From Aureimonas glaciei (GTDB taxonomy: Bacteria; Pseudomonadota; Alphaproteobacteria; Rhizobiales; Rhizobiaceae): a stretch of 64,000 bases of DNA. A program made the position numbers and the translations under genes. Location of the stretch: NCBI RefSeq assembly GCF_014643375.1, contig NZ_BMJJ01000003.1, forward strand, positions 248,001 to 312,000, read 5' to 3'. This document shows, piece after piece, positions 19,432 to 31,136 of this stretch (position 1 is its first letter; every line of letters begins with the position of its first letter). Under the pieces are notes generated by a model. That model searched no databases. It had not been told where the DNA came from and saw only the letters and a list, made by a program, of their open reading frames with translations.

Positions 19432-20462
19432 CTGCGGCCGAGCGCATTCTGTATATCGACGACGACGAGGGACTGCGCAAAATCACCGCGCGGGCGCTGA
19501 CGCGTCGGGGATACACGGTGGTGACGGCCGGCTCGGGCCAGGAGGGAGTGGCGCTGGCCGGCGCGGAGATGTTCGACGTCATCGCCGTCGACCACTACAT
19601 GCCCGGACAGGACGGGCTGGCGACGCTGGCGGGGCTGCGGGAACTGCCGTACCAGCCGCCGGTCGTCTACGTCACCGGCTCGGAGGAGAGCAGCATTGCG
19701 GTCGCGGCAATGAAGGCCGGTGCCTCCGACTATGTGGTCAAGACGATCGGCGACGACTTCTTCGACCTCCTGTCGACGACGCTGCAGCAGGCCTTCGATC
19801 ACCGCCAGCTGCGCCTCGGCAAGGAGAATGCCGAGCGTTCCCTGCTCGCCACCAATGCGCGGCTGGAAGCGCTGCTGAAGGAAGTGAACCACCGCGTCGC
19901 CAACAGCCTGCAGATGGTCTCGAGCTTCGTGCAGATGCAGGCGAGCGCCGTCGAGGAGGAGAGCGCCCGCTCGGCCCTGCGCGATACCCAGCGCCGCATC
20001 CTCGCCATCGCCCAGGTCCACCGCCGGCTCTACACCTCGGACGAGGTCAGCCTCGTCGACATGGTCGACTATCTCACCGCGCTGCTCGCCGAGCTGGAAG
20101 AGACCTGGTCGAGCGCCACGGCGCCGCGGCATCTCCGGCTGCATGTCGAGGCGCTCCGGCTGAAGACCGACCAGGCCGTGTCGATCGGCGTCATCGTCAA
20201 CGAGCTGGTCAGCAATGCGTGCAAATACGCCTACGATCCCGGCCATTCCGGCGAGGTGCGGATCTCGCTGATGAAGCAGGGCGAGGACCGCTTCGAGCTC
20301 CGCGTCGAAGACGACGGTCGCGGGCTGGCGCCGTCGGATGCGCCGCGCGGCACCGGCCTCGGCCGCCGGCTGATGGGCGCCATGGCGCACAGTCTGAAGG
20401 CCGAGCTCGTCTACGAGCCGGCGCCGGTCGGCGTGCACGCCGTTCTGCGCGCCGCCATCTGA
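19428..20462 (+). CDS. Receiver-HisKA_2 hybrid histidine kinase
   Basis: 344 residues. An N-terminal receiver domain (LYIDDDEGLRKITARALTRR; phosphoacceptor in VIAVDHYMPGQDG; VVKT switch region) is joined to a HisKA_2-type kinase. The H-box reads LLKEVNHRVANSLQMVSSF, and the ATP-binding part has VNELVSNACKYAY and VEDDGRGLAP, GTGLGRRLM. Having the receiver in front of the kinase suggests a kinase controlled by phosphorylation of its own receiver. It overlaps the preceding regulator gene by ATGA, so all three proteins should be made together. The output target is not visible here. Confidence 0.88.
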   Translation: MTAAERILYIDDDEGLRKITARALTRRGYTVVTAGSGQEGVALAGAEMFDVIAVDHYMPGQDGLATLAGLRELPYQPPVVYVTGSEESSIAVAAMKAGASDYVVKTIGDDFFDLLSTTLQQAFDHRQLRLGKENAERSLLATNARLEALLKEVNHRVANSLQMVSSFVQMQASAVEEESARSALRDTQRRILAIAQVHRRLYTSDEVSLVDMVDYLTALLAELEETWSSATAPRHLRLHVEALRLKTDQAVSIGVIVNELVSNACKYAYDPGHSGEVRISLMKQGEDRFELRVEDDGRGLAPSDAPRGTGLGRRLMGAMAHSLKAELVYEPAPVGVHAVLRAAI

Positions 20463-20525
20463 CACCTGCACCGGCGGAAGCGGCGAGGCCCGCGGGCTGC
20501 CGTTTCCGGTCGACTGCGGGCCGGC

Positions 20526-21947
20526 TCAGGCCAGCGCGGCCATCGCCGCATCTGCCCGCGCCAGGCCCCAGGCCAGCAGGCTCTCGGCACGCTGCGCATC
20601 GGCGGCCTGGATGTAGCAGCGCAGTTCCGGCGCATTGCCCGAGGCGCGAAAATGGATGACGCTGCCGTCGGCCAGCGTCATGTGCACGCCGTCCAGCCGG
20701 TCGACCGCGACCACGGCGCCGACATCGCCCATGAAATCGCCCCGATAGGCCGCATCGTCCCCGAGGCGGCGGAGGAGCTCGCCGCTGCGCGCTGCGGGCA
20801 CGTCCTGCAGGCGGTAGGCGGCGGTATGGCCGGCGTCGAGGCCTGCCACAACCTGGCTGAGCGACTGGCCCTTTGCCGCGACCGTGGCGAGGACGGCGAT
20901 GATCGGCAGCAGCGCGTCTCGCGTCGGCAGGGCCGCGAGGCGTCGCCCGGCTCTTTCGATGGGGGTGCCGAGAAGCACGCCGCCATTGGCCTCGAAGCCG
21001 AGGACGGTGCCGTCGCCCGCCGCCAGCATGCCGGCGATGACATAGGGGGAGCCGACGCGGGTGCGCAGGACCCGCGCGGCGATGCCGGAGGTCTCGATCG
21101 CCGAAGTCGACGTGATCGGCGTGACGATGGTGCCGATGCCGAGATGACCGGCCGTCAGGAGACCCAAAATGTCGCCGCGCAGGATGCTGCCGGTCTCGTC
21201 GGCGACGAGCGGCCGGTCGGCATCGCCGTCGGTCGAGACGATGGCGTCGAAGCGCCCGTCGGCGGCCCAGCCGGCGATCAGCGCCTTGTCTTCGGGCCGG
21301 TGCGCCTCGGTATCGACGGGAATGAACCGGTCCGAGCGCGCCAGGCCCTCGACCCGAGCGCCGAGCGCCGACAGCACCTCCGACAGAACGTCGCGCGCCA
21401 CGGAGCTCTGCTCGTAGACGCCGATGGTGAGGCCGGCCAGCACGTCGCGCGGGAAGAAATCGAGATAACGCGTGATGTAGGCCGCGAGCGCCGGGTAGGG
21501 CGCCGCGACGGCGGCCTCGGGCGGCGTGCCGACGGTCCTGAGCGCGGCGAAGGCCGAGACGATGCCGGCCTCGTCGTCCTTGTCGATCTCGCCGTCCGGT
21601 CGGTAGAATTTCAGGCCGTTGCGGTCGTCGGGAATGTGGCTGCCCGTGACCATCACCCCGGCAGCGCCATGCGCCATGGCGGCCAGGGCCAGCGCCGGCG
21701 TCGGCAGGGCACCGCAGTCGAGCGGGGTGTAGCCGGCAGCTTCGGCCGCGGCCAGGCAGGAGCGTGCGATCGCCGGGCTCGAGGCGCGCAGGTCCTGCCC
21801 GACGAGCAGGACGCGGTCACGGGCGGAGGCCGGTGCGACGGCCTCGAGGTGCCGCAGGAAGGCGAGCGTGTAGGCGAAGCTCGGGGCGCCGACGAGGTCG
21901 CCGACGAGGCCGCGCAGGCCGCTAGTGCCGAATTTGAGACTGCTCAT
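20526..21947 (-). CDS. Phosphomannomutase/phosphoglucomutase family enzyme
   Basis: 473 residues of the alpha-D-phosphohexomutase superfamily, starting LKFGTSGLRGLVGDLVG. The active-site serine loop reads VMVTGSHIPDDRNGLKFY (usual TASHNP varied to TGSHIP), the metal loop STDGDADRPLV and the sugar-binding loop GFEANGGVLL. It resembles the ManB/NoeK-like group supplying mannose-1-phosphate, but the substrate cannot be fixed from sequence. The frame runs on to 22358 without support; the ATG at 21947 fits the family N-terminus. It probably feeds nucleotide-sugar synthesis for the polysaccharide locus, although it lies apart from it. Confidence 0.85.
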   Translation of the reverse strand: MSSLKFGTSGLRGLVGDLVGAPSFAYTLAFLRHLEAVAPASARDRVLLVGQDLRASSPAIARSCLAAAEAAGYTPLDCGALPTPALALAAMAHGAAGVMVTGSHIPDDRNGLKFYRPDGEIDKDDEAGIVSAFAALRTVGTPPEAAVAAPYPALAAYITRYLDFFPRDVLAGLTIGVYEQSSVARDVLSEVLSALGARVEGLARSDRFIPVDTEAHRPEDKALIAGWAADGRFDAIVSTDGDADRPLVADETGSILRGDILGLLTAGHLGIGTIVTPITSTSAIETSGIAARVLRTRVGSPYVIAGMLAAGDGTVLGFEANGGVLLGTPIERAGRRLAALPTRDALLPIIAVLATVAAKGQSLSQVVAGLDAGHTAAYRLQDVPAARSGELLRRLGDDAAYRGDFMGDVGAVVAVDRLDGVHMTLADGSVIHFRASGNAPELRCYIQAADAQRAESLLAWGLARADAAMAALA

Positions 21948-22045
21948 GATGCGTTTCCGACGACGGACGGGACGGGCAAGACATACAGGCGCGGGGGCGC
22001 GCACGCATCCGCAAAAGCGCTCGATGCGCAGGCCTTGAGGAGGGT

Positions 22046-22186
22046 TTTCTTCTCCCCTTCGGGGAGAAGGTCCCGGCAGGGGGATGAGGGGGCACGGCCA
22101 GGAGGATGTTCTGAGCCGTCGCCCCCTCATCCGTCCGCCGCTTTGCGGCGGCCACCTTCTCCCCCGGCGGGGAGAAGAATGGCGCC
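22046..22186. repeat. REP-like element (CTTCTCCCC type), copy 2
   Basis: TTCTTCTCCCCTTCGGGGAG with AAGGTCCCGGCAGGGGGATGAGGG at 22047-22091 is followed by the inverted partner CCCCCTCATCCGTCCGCCGC to GGGGAGAAGAATGGCGCC at 22121-22186. The same words, including AATGGCGCC, make up the element at 8243-8364. Confidence 0.78.
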
Positions 22187-22241
22187 ATGCTGGGAAAGGT
22201 GGGCAGCTGGCACCTTGCCGCCCTGCGGCTTGCGCGGCCAC

Positions 22242-22276
22242 AAAAAAAAAGGTCCGGCGCATCGCTGCACCGGACC
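22242..22276 (-). terminator. Rho-independent terminator of livJ
   Basis: On the minus strand GGTCCGG and CCGGACC (22276-22270, 22257-22251) form a stem with additional pairing inside, followed by nine T (A-run at 22242-22250 on the plus strand). It lies 40 bases after the livJ stop. Confidence 0.9.
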
Positions 22277-22315
22277 CTTCATCCGACCCGGCGGGCCGAA
22301 AAGTACCTTCCGTCC

Positions 22316-23422
<1,107 letters not shown>

Positions 23423-23575
23423 GACAACCTTCCTGTGTGTACGGACTGGGGTGGACGGGGGGTGGAAAGCCAGCACGGGCAAAACGCGCTGCCTGACGAG
23501 AGTAAAGACTAGGAAAGGCGGTGACGGAATAGCGGCATGCTACTTATCGGTGCCTTTGGTGAAAGATTCCCGGTC

Positions 23576-23937
23576 CTAAGAGAGGTTCGGTGCAGCCGGC
23601 CGAAGGAAGCCGTACTGCCGCGCCATCTGGCGGCGGCGGACGAACTGGCGCCCGGCCGCCGCGATCGCCATCAGCAGGACGAAATCGACGACGGCGTAGT
23701 GCAGGGCGGTCGCCATCGTCGAGGCCGGCAGGAAGAAGCTGCCGCCGAACAGGCTGAAATGGATGAAGCGGGCCGCGATGGTGAGGAGCAGGACGTAGAA
23801 GACGAGAACGCCCCAGCCGCTCCAGGTGAGCGCCGTCGAGCGCCCGACCATCCAGGCGCCGCCGCCGCCGAGCGCCAGCGTGACGACCAGGAATTCGACC
23901 CAGCTGACTTCCCACAAGAGGCTCATGTCCGGCGCCA

Positions 23938-23938
<1 letters not shown>
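23576..23938 (-). CDS. DUF6867-like small membrane protein of liv operon
   Basis: 120 residues with about three hydrophobic helices (FLVVTLALGGGGAWMVG; GVLVFYVLLLTIAARF; VVDFVLLMAIAAAG) and a basic C-terminal tail (RQFVRRRQMARQYGF). Its ATG overlaps the livF stop by one base (TGATG), so it is part of the liv operon. I recognise it as the small uncharacterised protein commonly found after livF in Rhizobiales. Its function is unknown; a membrane-embedded accessory of the transporter is an inference from the fixed gene order. Confidence 0.72.
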
Positions 23939-24692
<754 letters not shown>

Positions 24693-24696
<4 letters not shown>

Positions 24697-25718
24697 GAAG
24701 CTCTCCCTTGCGCATCGGTGGTGCCGTCGACATGGGCGACCTCGATGGCCGCGTCGACGTCGCCGACGTCCAGTTTCTCCTCCACCGCCTCGACCTCCTC
24801 GTCGTCGACGCCGAGATAGGCGGCGATGACCCGGGGGTCATTGCGCACGTCGAGCGCCGAGCCGTCGGCGATCTTCTTGCCGTAGTCGAGGACGATGATG
24901 TGGTCGGAGATTTCCATGACCACGCCCATGTCGTGCTCGATCAGGAGCAGCGACACGTCGTGCTCGTCGCGGATGAGGCGCAGCAGCTTGTTCAGCTCGG
25001 CGGATTCGCGCGGGTTGAGGCCGGCGGCCGGCTCGTCGAGGCAGAGCAGAGCAGGGCCCGTGCACATCGCCCGGGCGATCTCCAGCCGGCGCTGCGCCCC
25101 GTAGGACAGGTCGGCCGCCGGATCGTCGGCGCGGTCGAGCAGATCGGCATAGCCGAGCCAGGCGATCGCCTTCTCCATCGCCGCCTTGCGCGCCCTGGTA
25201 TAGGCTGGCAGGCCGAACAGCCCGGCGATGGTGAAGCCGGAGGCGCGCATCAGCGTGTTGTGCTGGGCGACGAGCAGGTTTTCCAGGCACGTCATGCCGC
25301 CGAACAGGCGGATGTTCTGGAAGGTGCGGGCGACGCCGGCCTTTTCGGTGATCTTGAAGTCGGCCATGCGCTCGAGCAGGTACACCGAGCCGTCGGCATG
25401 CTCGCGGTGCTGGTCGCCGCTGGCGGTGAGCTGGTCGACGACCGAATCGGCGATGTTGCGGCCGCGCTTCAGCGCGATGCGGCCCTCCGTCGGCTTGTAG
25501 AAGCCGGTCACGCAGTTGAAGACCGTGGTCTTGCCGGCACCGTTCGGCCCGATCAGCGCGGTGATGTCGCCGCGGCCGACGTCGAAGGACAGCCGGTCGA
25601 TGGCGGTCAGGCCGCCGAAGCGCATGGTGAGGTTCTCGACCCTCAGGATCGGATCGGTCAGCCAGCGCTGCGGCGCCTCGGCCACGGGGACGGCGGGGGA
25701 GTTCATGGCGACGGCCAT
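24693..25718 (-). CDS. livG: Branched-chain amino acid ABC ATPase LivG
   Basis: 341 residues, longer than the usual 255. Walker A GPNGAGKTTVFNCVTG; an extra stretch of about 40 residues (around DQHREHADGSVYLLERMADF) lies between Walker A and the Q-loop ARTFQNIRLFGGMT; signature LSYGAQRRLEIARAM, Walker B LCLDEPAAGLNP, switch LLLIEHDMGVVM. The C-terminal end carries a 35-residue acidic tail (VDDEEVEAVEEKLDVGDVDA). The insert occurs in other rhizobial LivG proteins as I recall them. It overlaps livM by one base. Confidence 0.93.
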
Positions 25719-27109
25719 CAGTGACCCTCTCCTTGCGAGACCATGTCGGCGCCGATCTTCTTCTTCTCCTTGTAGATCGCGGACGGCGTTCGGGACGAGA
25801 TCAGGCCGCGCGGTTTCCAGACCATGATGGCGATCATGGCGAGGCCGAAGATCAGCATGCGGTACTGCGTCGGGTCGAAGCCTTCGCCGAAGACCGATTT
25901 GAGGATGGTGAGGTTTCGAAGCAGTTCGATGCCGCCGATCATCACCACCGAGGCGATGACGACGCCGAGCTGCGAGCCGAGGCCGCCGAGGACGACGATG
26001 GCCAGGATGATCGCCGACTCGATGAAGGTGAAGCTCTCCGGCGAGATGAAGCCCTGGCGCGTGGCGAAGAACGAGCCGGCGAAGCCGCCGAACATCGCGC
26101 CGGTGGCGAAGGCCGTGAGCTTGACGTTGGTGGTGTTGATGCCGAGCGAGCGGCAGGCGATCTCGTCCTCGCGCAGCGCTTCCCAGGCCCGGCCAATCGG
26201 CATCTTGCGCATGCGCATGGTGACGAAGTTGGTAAACAGGGCCAGTGCCAGGATGATGTAGTAGAGGAAGATGAAGCGGTGGATCGAGGAGTATTCGAGG
26301 CCGAAATAGTCGGCGAAGCCGCCTTCACCGCGGTTGAATTCGAGACCGAACAGCGTCGGCTTCGGGATGCCGAGCAGGCCGTTCGGACCGCCGGTGATCG
26401 GCGCCCAGTTGATGAGGACCACGCGGATGATTTCGCCGAAGGCGAGCGTCACGATGGCGAGATAGTCGCCGCGCAGGCGCAGCACGGGAAAGCCCAGCAT
26501 CACGCCCCAGGCCGCGGCGAACAGGCCGGCCATCGGCAGGCAGACCCAGAAGCCGAGGTCGAAGTTGATGGCGAGCAGCGCGAAGGAATAGGCGCCGACG
26601 GCATAGAAGGCGACATAGCCGAGGTCGAGGAGGCCCGCGAGGCCGACGACGATGTTGAGGCCCCAGCCCAGCATCACATAAGTGACGATGAGGATGGCGA
26701 GGTCGAGCAGATAGCGGTTCTGGTTCGGCAGCACGGCGTCGATGAGGAAGGGCAGGCCCAGCGCGATCAGCAGCATGGCGATGCCGAAGGCCTTGTCGAG
26801 GACGCTCAGCGTGTTGGCCCGCGAGGCCGAGGCAGGCGCCTTCGCCCGTGTGTCGACCGGGCGCTCGGCACGGAAGATGAAGTAGGACACGAGGAAGCGG
26901 ACGACGAAGACGAGGCCGATGGCGATGACCCAGAGATCGGGACGGATCGACAGGACGAGGCCGCCGACGGCGATGTCGCTGCGCAGGAGGAAGAAAAAGA
27001 CGGTGAGGAGGGCGGCGATCGCCGCGGCGATGCAGGCATCCTTCACCGACCGGACGAGCCGGGTGTCACGCACCGGCTCGGCGGTGGCGGTGGGGTCGAG
27101 ACTCGTCAT
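25718..27109 (-). CDS. livM: Branched-chain amino acid ABC permease LivM
   Basis: 463 residues. Two N-terminal helices with a polar linker precede the conserved permease core: [55 protein letters not shown] (the last being the EAA-like coupling region), and [20 protein letters not shown]. The start ATG at 27109 lies two bases after the livH stop; an open frame continues upstream only as antisense reading of livH. It forms a heterodimeric channel with LivH. Confidence 0.94.
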   Translation of the reverse strand: MTSLDPTATAEPVRDTRLVRSVKDACIAAAIAALLTVFFFLLRSDIAVGGLVLSIRPDLWVIAIGLVFVVRFLVSYFIFRAERPVDTRAKAPASASRANTLSVLDKAFGIAMLLIALGLPFLIDAVLPNQNRYLLDLAILIVTYVMLGWGLNIVVGLAGLLDLGYVAFYAVGAYSFALLAINFDLGFWVCLPMAGLFAAAWGVMLGFPVLRLRGDYLAIVTLAFGEIIRVVLINWAPITGGPNGLLGIPKPTLFGLEFNRGEGGFADYFGLEYSSIHRFIFLYYIILALALFTNFVTMRMRKMPIGRAWEALREDEIACRSLGINTTNVKLTAFATGAMFGGFAGSFFATRQGFISPESFTFIESAIILAIVVLGGLGSQLGVVIASVVMIGGIELLRNLTILKSVFGEGFDPTQYRMLIFGLAMIAIMVWKPRGLISSRTPSAIYKEKKKIGADMVSQGEGH

Positions 27110-27111
27110 GA

Positions 27112-28029
27112 TCAGACCTTCTCCACTTCCGGACGGCCGAGCAGGCCGGAGGGCATGAAGATCAGCACGATGGCCAGGATCGAGAAGGCGGCGACATCCT
27201 TGTATTCGGCGGCGAAGTAGCCGGCGAAGAAGGTCTCGATCAGCCCGATCAGGAGGCCGCCGAGCATGGCGCCGGGCAGCGACCCGATGCCGCCGAGCAC
27301 CGCCGCGGTGAAGGCTTTCACGCCGGCGAGGAAGCCGATGTAGAAGTCGATGACGCCGTAGTAGAGGAGGTACATGGTGCCCGCGACCGCAGCGAGGCTG
27401 GCGCCGAGGACGAAGGTCAGCGAGATCGTGCGGTCGACATTGACGCCGAGCAGCGAGGCCATCTTGGCGTCCTGCTCGCAGGCGCGCTGCTGGCGGCCGA
27501 GCGGGGTCTTGGCGATGACGAGGGTGAAGATCGTCATCAAGACGACGGTCGTCACCATGATCAGGATCTGCATGTAGGAGACCTGCACGTCGATGTTGCC
27601 CTCGCCGGCATAGAGCACGATATTGCCCGAGAGCTGCGGCGCCAGCGGCTTGGCGCGGGCGCCCTGCGTCACCTGGACAAAATTCTGGATGAAGATCGAC
27701 ATGCCGATGGCGGTGATCAGCGGCGCCAGGCGGAAGGAGCCGCGCAGCGGCCGGTAGGCGACGCGCTCGATCGTCCAGCCCCAGAGCGCCGTGAAGGCCA
27801 TGGCCACGACCAGCATGATGATGAGGACGATCGGGAAGAAGGTGACGCCGATCATCGCCAGTGCCAGGATGGTCGTCAGGGCGACGAACGACCCGACCAT
27901 GAAGACCTCGCCATGGGCGAAGTTGATCATGCCGATAATGCCGTAGACCATGGTGTAGCCGATGGCGATCAGCCCGTAGATCGAGCCGAGCGTCAGCCCG
28001 TTGATCAATTGCTGCAGAAAATATTCCAT
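27112..28029 (-). CDS. livH: Branched-chain amino acid ABC permease LivH
   Basis: 305 residues, first gene of the minus-strand liv run. Typical blocks are [49 protein letters not shown]-like [20 protein letters not shown], and [20 protein letters not shown]. About eight hydrophobic helices are seen. AAGGCGG precedes the ATG at 28029. Order livH-livM-livG-livF with near-zero spacing indicates one transcript starting in the gap before purU. Confidence 0.95.
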   Translation of the reverse strand: MEYFLQQLINGLTLGSIYGLIAIGYTMVYGIIGMINFAHGEVFMVGSFVALTTILALAMIGVTFFPIVLIIMLVVAMAFTALWGWTIERVAYRPLRGSFRLAPLITAIGMSIFIQNFVQVTQGARAKPLAPQLSGNIVLYAGEGNIDVQVSYMQILIMVTTVVLMTIFTLVIAKTPLGRQQRACEQDAKMASLLGVNVDRTISLTFVLGASLAAVAGTMYLLYYGVIDFYIGFLAGVKAFTAAVLGGIGSLPGAMLGGLLIGLIETFFAGYFAAEYKDVAAFSILAIVLIFMPSGLLGRPEVEKV

Positions 28030-28356
28030 GAACCGCCTTTGCGTGCCGTCCGCGTGGTGCCCACGATCGACCGCCGCCTTTCGGCCACACGCTGTCGATC
28101 ACCTGAGCATGATCAGTTTCATAGCAGCGATGCCGACGCAACCCGACATTTCGCCGGAGAATGGCCCGGATCACAAAATTTGATGGGTTCAGGCGACCTT
28201 TCCACAGCCCGCCGCGCGCAGCCTGTCGCGGACTCGACGCAAACGGTCGGGATCGGCCTCGCCTGCGCTGCGCTGCAGCGCTAGAGAGGATCAGCGCCGC
28301 GCCGGAACGCCGCCTTTGCGGCGGTCCGCGCATCCATCCACCCCCGGAGTTCCCGC
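28030..28356. other. Divergent livH-purU control region
   Basis: About 327 bases between divergent starts. It must carry promoters for the liv operon and purU. I could not assign -35/-10 pairs convincingly, and no repeat or riboswitch-like fold was recognised. AT-rich words near 28170-28182 (TCACAAAATTTGATG) are the likeliest promoter area. Confidence 0.5.
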
Positions 28357-29220
28357 ATGGCCGAAGCCCCCATCGCCACCTATGTGCTCACCCTGTCCTG
28401 CGTCGACCGGCCTGGCATCGTCGCCGCGGTCACGACGGAACTGGCGGAGCTCGGTGCCAACATCGCCGAATCGAACCAGTTCTGGGATCGCGGCACCGGG
28501 CGCTTCTTCATGCGCATCGCCTTCACCGCGCCCGTCGGCGTGACCCGCGAGGGCGTCGAAAGGGCGATCGAGCCGGTCATCTCGCGCTTCGACGTTAAGA
28601 CGCGGGTCATCGACGCCGCGGTGCGGCCGAAGATCGTGGTGATGGTCTCGAAGTTCGACCATGCGCTGCGCCACCTGCTCTACCAGATCCATGTCGGCTG
28701 GATGGATGCCGAGGTCGTCGCCGTGGTCTCCAACCACGAGGAGGCCCGCCGCATCGCCGAGATCGAGGGCATCCCCTTCCACCATCTGCCGGTCGGCAAG
28801 GACACCAAGGCCGAACAGGAGGAGAAGCTGTTGGCGATCGTGCGCGACACCGGCGCCGACCTCGTCGTCCTCGCCCGCTACATGCAGGTCCTGTCGGACT
28901 CCCTGTCGAAGCGGCTGTTCGGCAAGGTGATCAACATCCACCACTCCTTCCTGCCGAGCTTCAAGGGCGCCAAACCCTACCACCAGGCACACGAGCGCGG
29001 CGTCAAGCTGATCGGCGCGACGGCCCATTACGTCACGCCCGATCTCGACGAGGGGCCGATCATCGAGCAGGAGACCGAGCGCGTCACCCACGCCATGACC
29101 GCCGACGACCTCGTCGCCGCCGGCCGCGACATCGAAAGCCGGGTGCTCGCGCGGGCGGTAAAGCTGCATGTCGAAAGCCGCGTCATGCTGAATGGGCACA
29201 AGACGGTGGTGTTCGCCTGA
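28357..29220 (+). CDS. purU: Formyltetrahydrofolate deformylase
   Basis: 287 residues. An N-terminal ACT domain ([20 protein letters not shown]) regulates a C-terminal formyl-transferase fold with the catalytic block [20 protein letters not shown] and [20 protein letters not shown]. It hydrolyses 10-formyl-THF to formate and THF, balancing one-carbon units for purine synthesis and glycine use. Length matches E. coli PurU (280). It stands alone on the plus strand. Confidence 0.96.
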   Translation: MAEAPIATYVLTLSCVDRPGIVAAVTTELAELGANIAESNQFWDRGTGRFFMRIAFTAPVGVTREGVERAIEPVISRFDVKTRVIDAAVRPKIVVMVSKFDHALRHLLYQIHVGWMDAEVVAVVSNHEEARRIAEIEGIPFHHLPVGKDTKAEQEEKLLAIVRDTGADLVVLARYMQVLSDSLSKRLFGKVINIHHSFLPSFKGAKPYHQAHERGVKLIGATAHYVTPDLDEGPIIEQETERVTHAMTADDLVAAGRDIESRVLARAVKLHVESRVMLNGHKTVVFA

Positions 29221-29241
29221 AGCATCAGCGCAGGACGGGGG

Positions 29242-29262
29242 CGCGGGCGGCGAGAGCCCGCG
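29242..29262 (+). terminator. Possible hairpin after purU
   Basis: CGCGGGC and GCCCGCG (29242-29248, 29256-29262) form a 7-bp stem, followed only by TCTGTC. Position 20 bases after the stop suggests a weak terminator. Confidence 0.35.
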
Positions 29263-29379
29263 TCTGTCAGTTCGGCAGGGCCGGCAGCAGAGCCTAAAAG
29301 TCGGCGCCCATTCTCGGCCCGGAGTTCTCCGCCGGCGCGTCTTCTTGTCCGCCACCCATCAGACGATAGGCACCGACGT

Positions 29380-30978
29380 TTAGAGGGGTGGTTCTCCCCT
29401 GACCTTATAGATCAAAGCGGCACCACCAGCAGCCTTGTCCTCGATCGCTGTCGGTGGCCCGAAGCGGCCACTTTCCTCGATCAGCCTGATCGTCAGTGCC
29501 CGCACGTCCGGCGATGCGCTGGGAAGATGGTCGAAGACCATCGTATACTCGGGCGTGAAGGCTAAGATGGCATCGGATCTCGAAATGGCATCCCGAATCT
29601 CGTTCTCTTCCGTAGCCATTGCGATAGAGGCGGGTCTCAAAGGCTTTTGACCTTCCTCATAGGCTTTCAGCGCGATATTATTGTAGTTCAAATATACTGA
29701 CGAAGTTGTCTCCAACATCACTTTACTGCTGTCCAGAGCCTGGATGGCAGAGAAGGCTTGGTCGAGAATCTCGGTCCGCGACGCCATGAACTTATGGTCA
29801 GGTTGTCCGCCACGAAGCTGGAAGGGCCACACAAAGGTGGTGATGCCGAAGAGAAGTGCGGCGACGGGAATGACCCAAGCAACGGGTTTCGGCAACACTG
29901 CCGTTAGGTAAACCGACCCAAGGGCAGCGGTCGAGATGAGCAAGGCCGCGAAAACAAACCCATGGGGTCCCTTGAAGCTCGGAATCGTGACGAGCAGATA
30001 GGTCGCCAACAACAGCAGGGCGGGCGCCGCGCCCCGGGACCACAAAAGTGGCTCAGAACGCAACCATCGCGCGACAACAGCGACCAGACCGACAAAAAGC
30101 GTCGGGATATACCAGTATCCGAGCACGGGCCAGCCATAATTGGGATCGACGAAATAGAACTTTGCCGACTGCCAGAACGGAACGGGACGTGTCCAGATCT
30201 CGGCTTGAGCGCCGAACACCACGTCCCAGATATAGGTCAATATACTGGTGGCCGCGATGTAATAATGTGGCAGGGCCACTAAGACGCCGAGGAGGCCGGT
30301 CACAAGCCAGGCTTCACAGAGTAAGCGCCATTCTTTTCTGACCACATGGGGTACGCTGGCGAGCAGAAATGCGACGCCAAACACCGCAAAGGTCAGATGG
30401 AATACAGTTGGTTTCGCCAGCAGTGCCAGTCCGAAGAAGACACCACTGAGAAGCTGCGTTCTCCGGCGAACGACCCAGTCACCGCTGACAACGATCAGAA
30501 GAGAGCCGGCCGCCATCAGGAGACCCACGATCATATCCGGCCGAAACCACATGACGGTCTGACCGAAATAGGGAGCTGTCAGCAGTCCGATCACGAGCAG
30601 GATCGCGTAGCCTAACGGTATCGACGAAGAGGCGCCAAGAAACAAACGGACGAAACAAGCCAGCACAAGCCCGCCGACCGCGTATCCAGACCATTTTGTG
30701 ATGCCGAAGACGAGGAAGCCGACGAAAGCCATTCCCGTCGAGAGCGGTGAATGCGGTGGGGCCGGTAAATACTCTGACCTGATGCCGCTTACCCCGCGAT
30801 CGTAAAGGGCCGCTATAAAACGCGCGCCATCGAGATAATACGATGAATCATCGAATGTCATCGGGAGAGCAAGTGAGCCTTGATACAGCGAATTCTGGAT
30901 CAATACTGCGGTGTAGATTCCGACAATAGCTAGCGCGACTATCCAAAGAATTATACTCGACCGCCCGATGCGCATCAT
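29380..30978 (-). CDS. Polytopic GT-C-like glycosyltransferase/membrane protein
   Basis: 532 residues with roughly ten to twelve hydrophobic helices and a soluble C-terminal 120 residues. After the first helix comes MTFDDSSYYLDGARFIAAL, placing an Asp-Asp pair in the first periplasmic loop, the position of the catalytic acid in GT-C enzymes using polyprenyl-phosphate sugars. I do not recognise a specific family. DNA is less GC-rich than the flanking liv/purU genes, marking the left end of the polysaccharide locus. It could be the periplasmic transferase partner of the GtrA/GT2 pair at 48.2-50.6 kb; this is inference. Confidence 0.62.
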   Translation of the reverse strand: MMRIGRSSIILWIVALAIVGIYTAVLIQNSLYQGSLALPMTFDDSSYYLDGARFIAALYDRGVSGIRSEYLPAPPHSPLSTGMAFVGFLVFGITKWSGYAVGGLVLACFVRLFLGASSSIPLGYAILLVIGLLTAPYFGQTVMWFRPDMIVGLLMAAGSLLIVVSGDWVVRRRTQLLSGVFFGLALLAKPTVFHLTFAVFGVAFLLASVPHVVRKEWRLLCEAWLVTGLLGVLVALPHYYIAATSILTYIWDVVFGAQAEIWTRPVPFWQSAKFYFVDPNYGWPVLGYWYIPTLFVGLVAVVARWLRSEPLLWSRGAAPALLLLATYLLVTIPSFKGPHGFVFAALLISTAALGSVYLTAVLPKPVAWVIPVAALLFGITTFVWPFQLRGGQPDHKFMASRTEILDQAFSAIQALDSSKVMLETTSSVYLNYNNIALKAYEEGQKPLRPASIAMATEENEIRDAISRSDAILAFTPEYTMVFDHLPSASPDVRALTIRLIEESGRFGPPTAIEDKAAGGAALIYKVRGEPPL

Positions 30979-31136
30979 GCCCTAGCCTCTCGTTGATGTA
31001 GGGCTGTTATCATTGGCGTGGCCGAAAGCCAATCGACTTTGTAGCGGGCGTGCCCATGGACGCAGAAGCGTGCTGGGCTTGCAACGCACCGGCAATCTCC
31101 TTATGCCATAGCAGTTAAACGACGGGAGCAGCTGGC

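Larger units (their letters stand above)
21948..22315. other. Intergenic with REP-like repeat and livJ terminator
   Basis: About 370 bases between the mutase start and the livJ stop. No gene is credible. It holds the palindromic element at 22046-22186 and the livJ terminator at 22242-22276. Confidence 0.7.

Noticed and set aside
27110-28333. N-terminal extension of livM through livH
   Set aside because: The frame is open, but the sequence there is antisense-free shadow of livH in another frame; livM homology begins at 27109.
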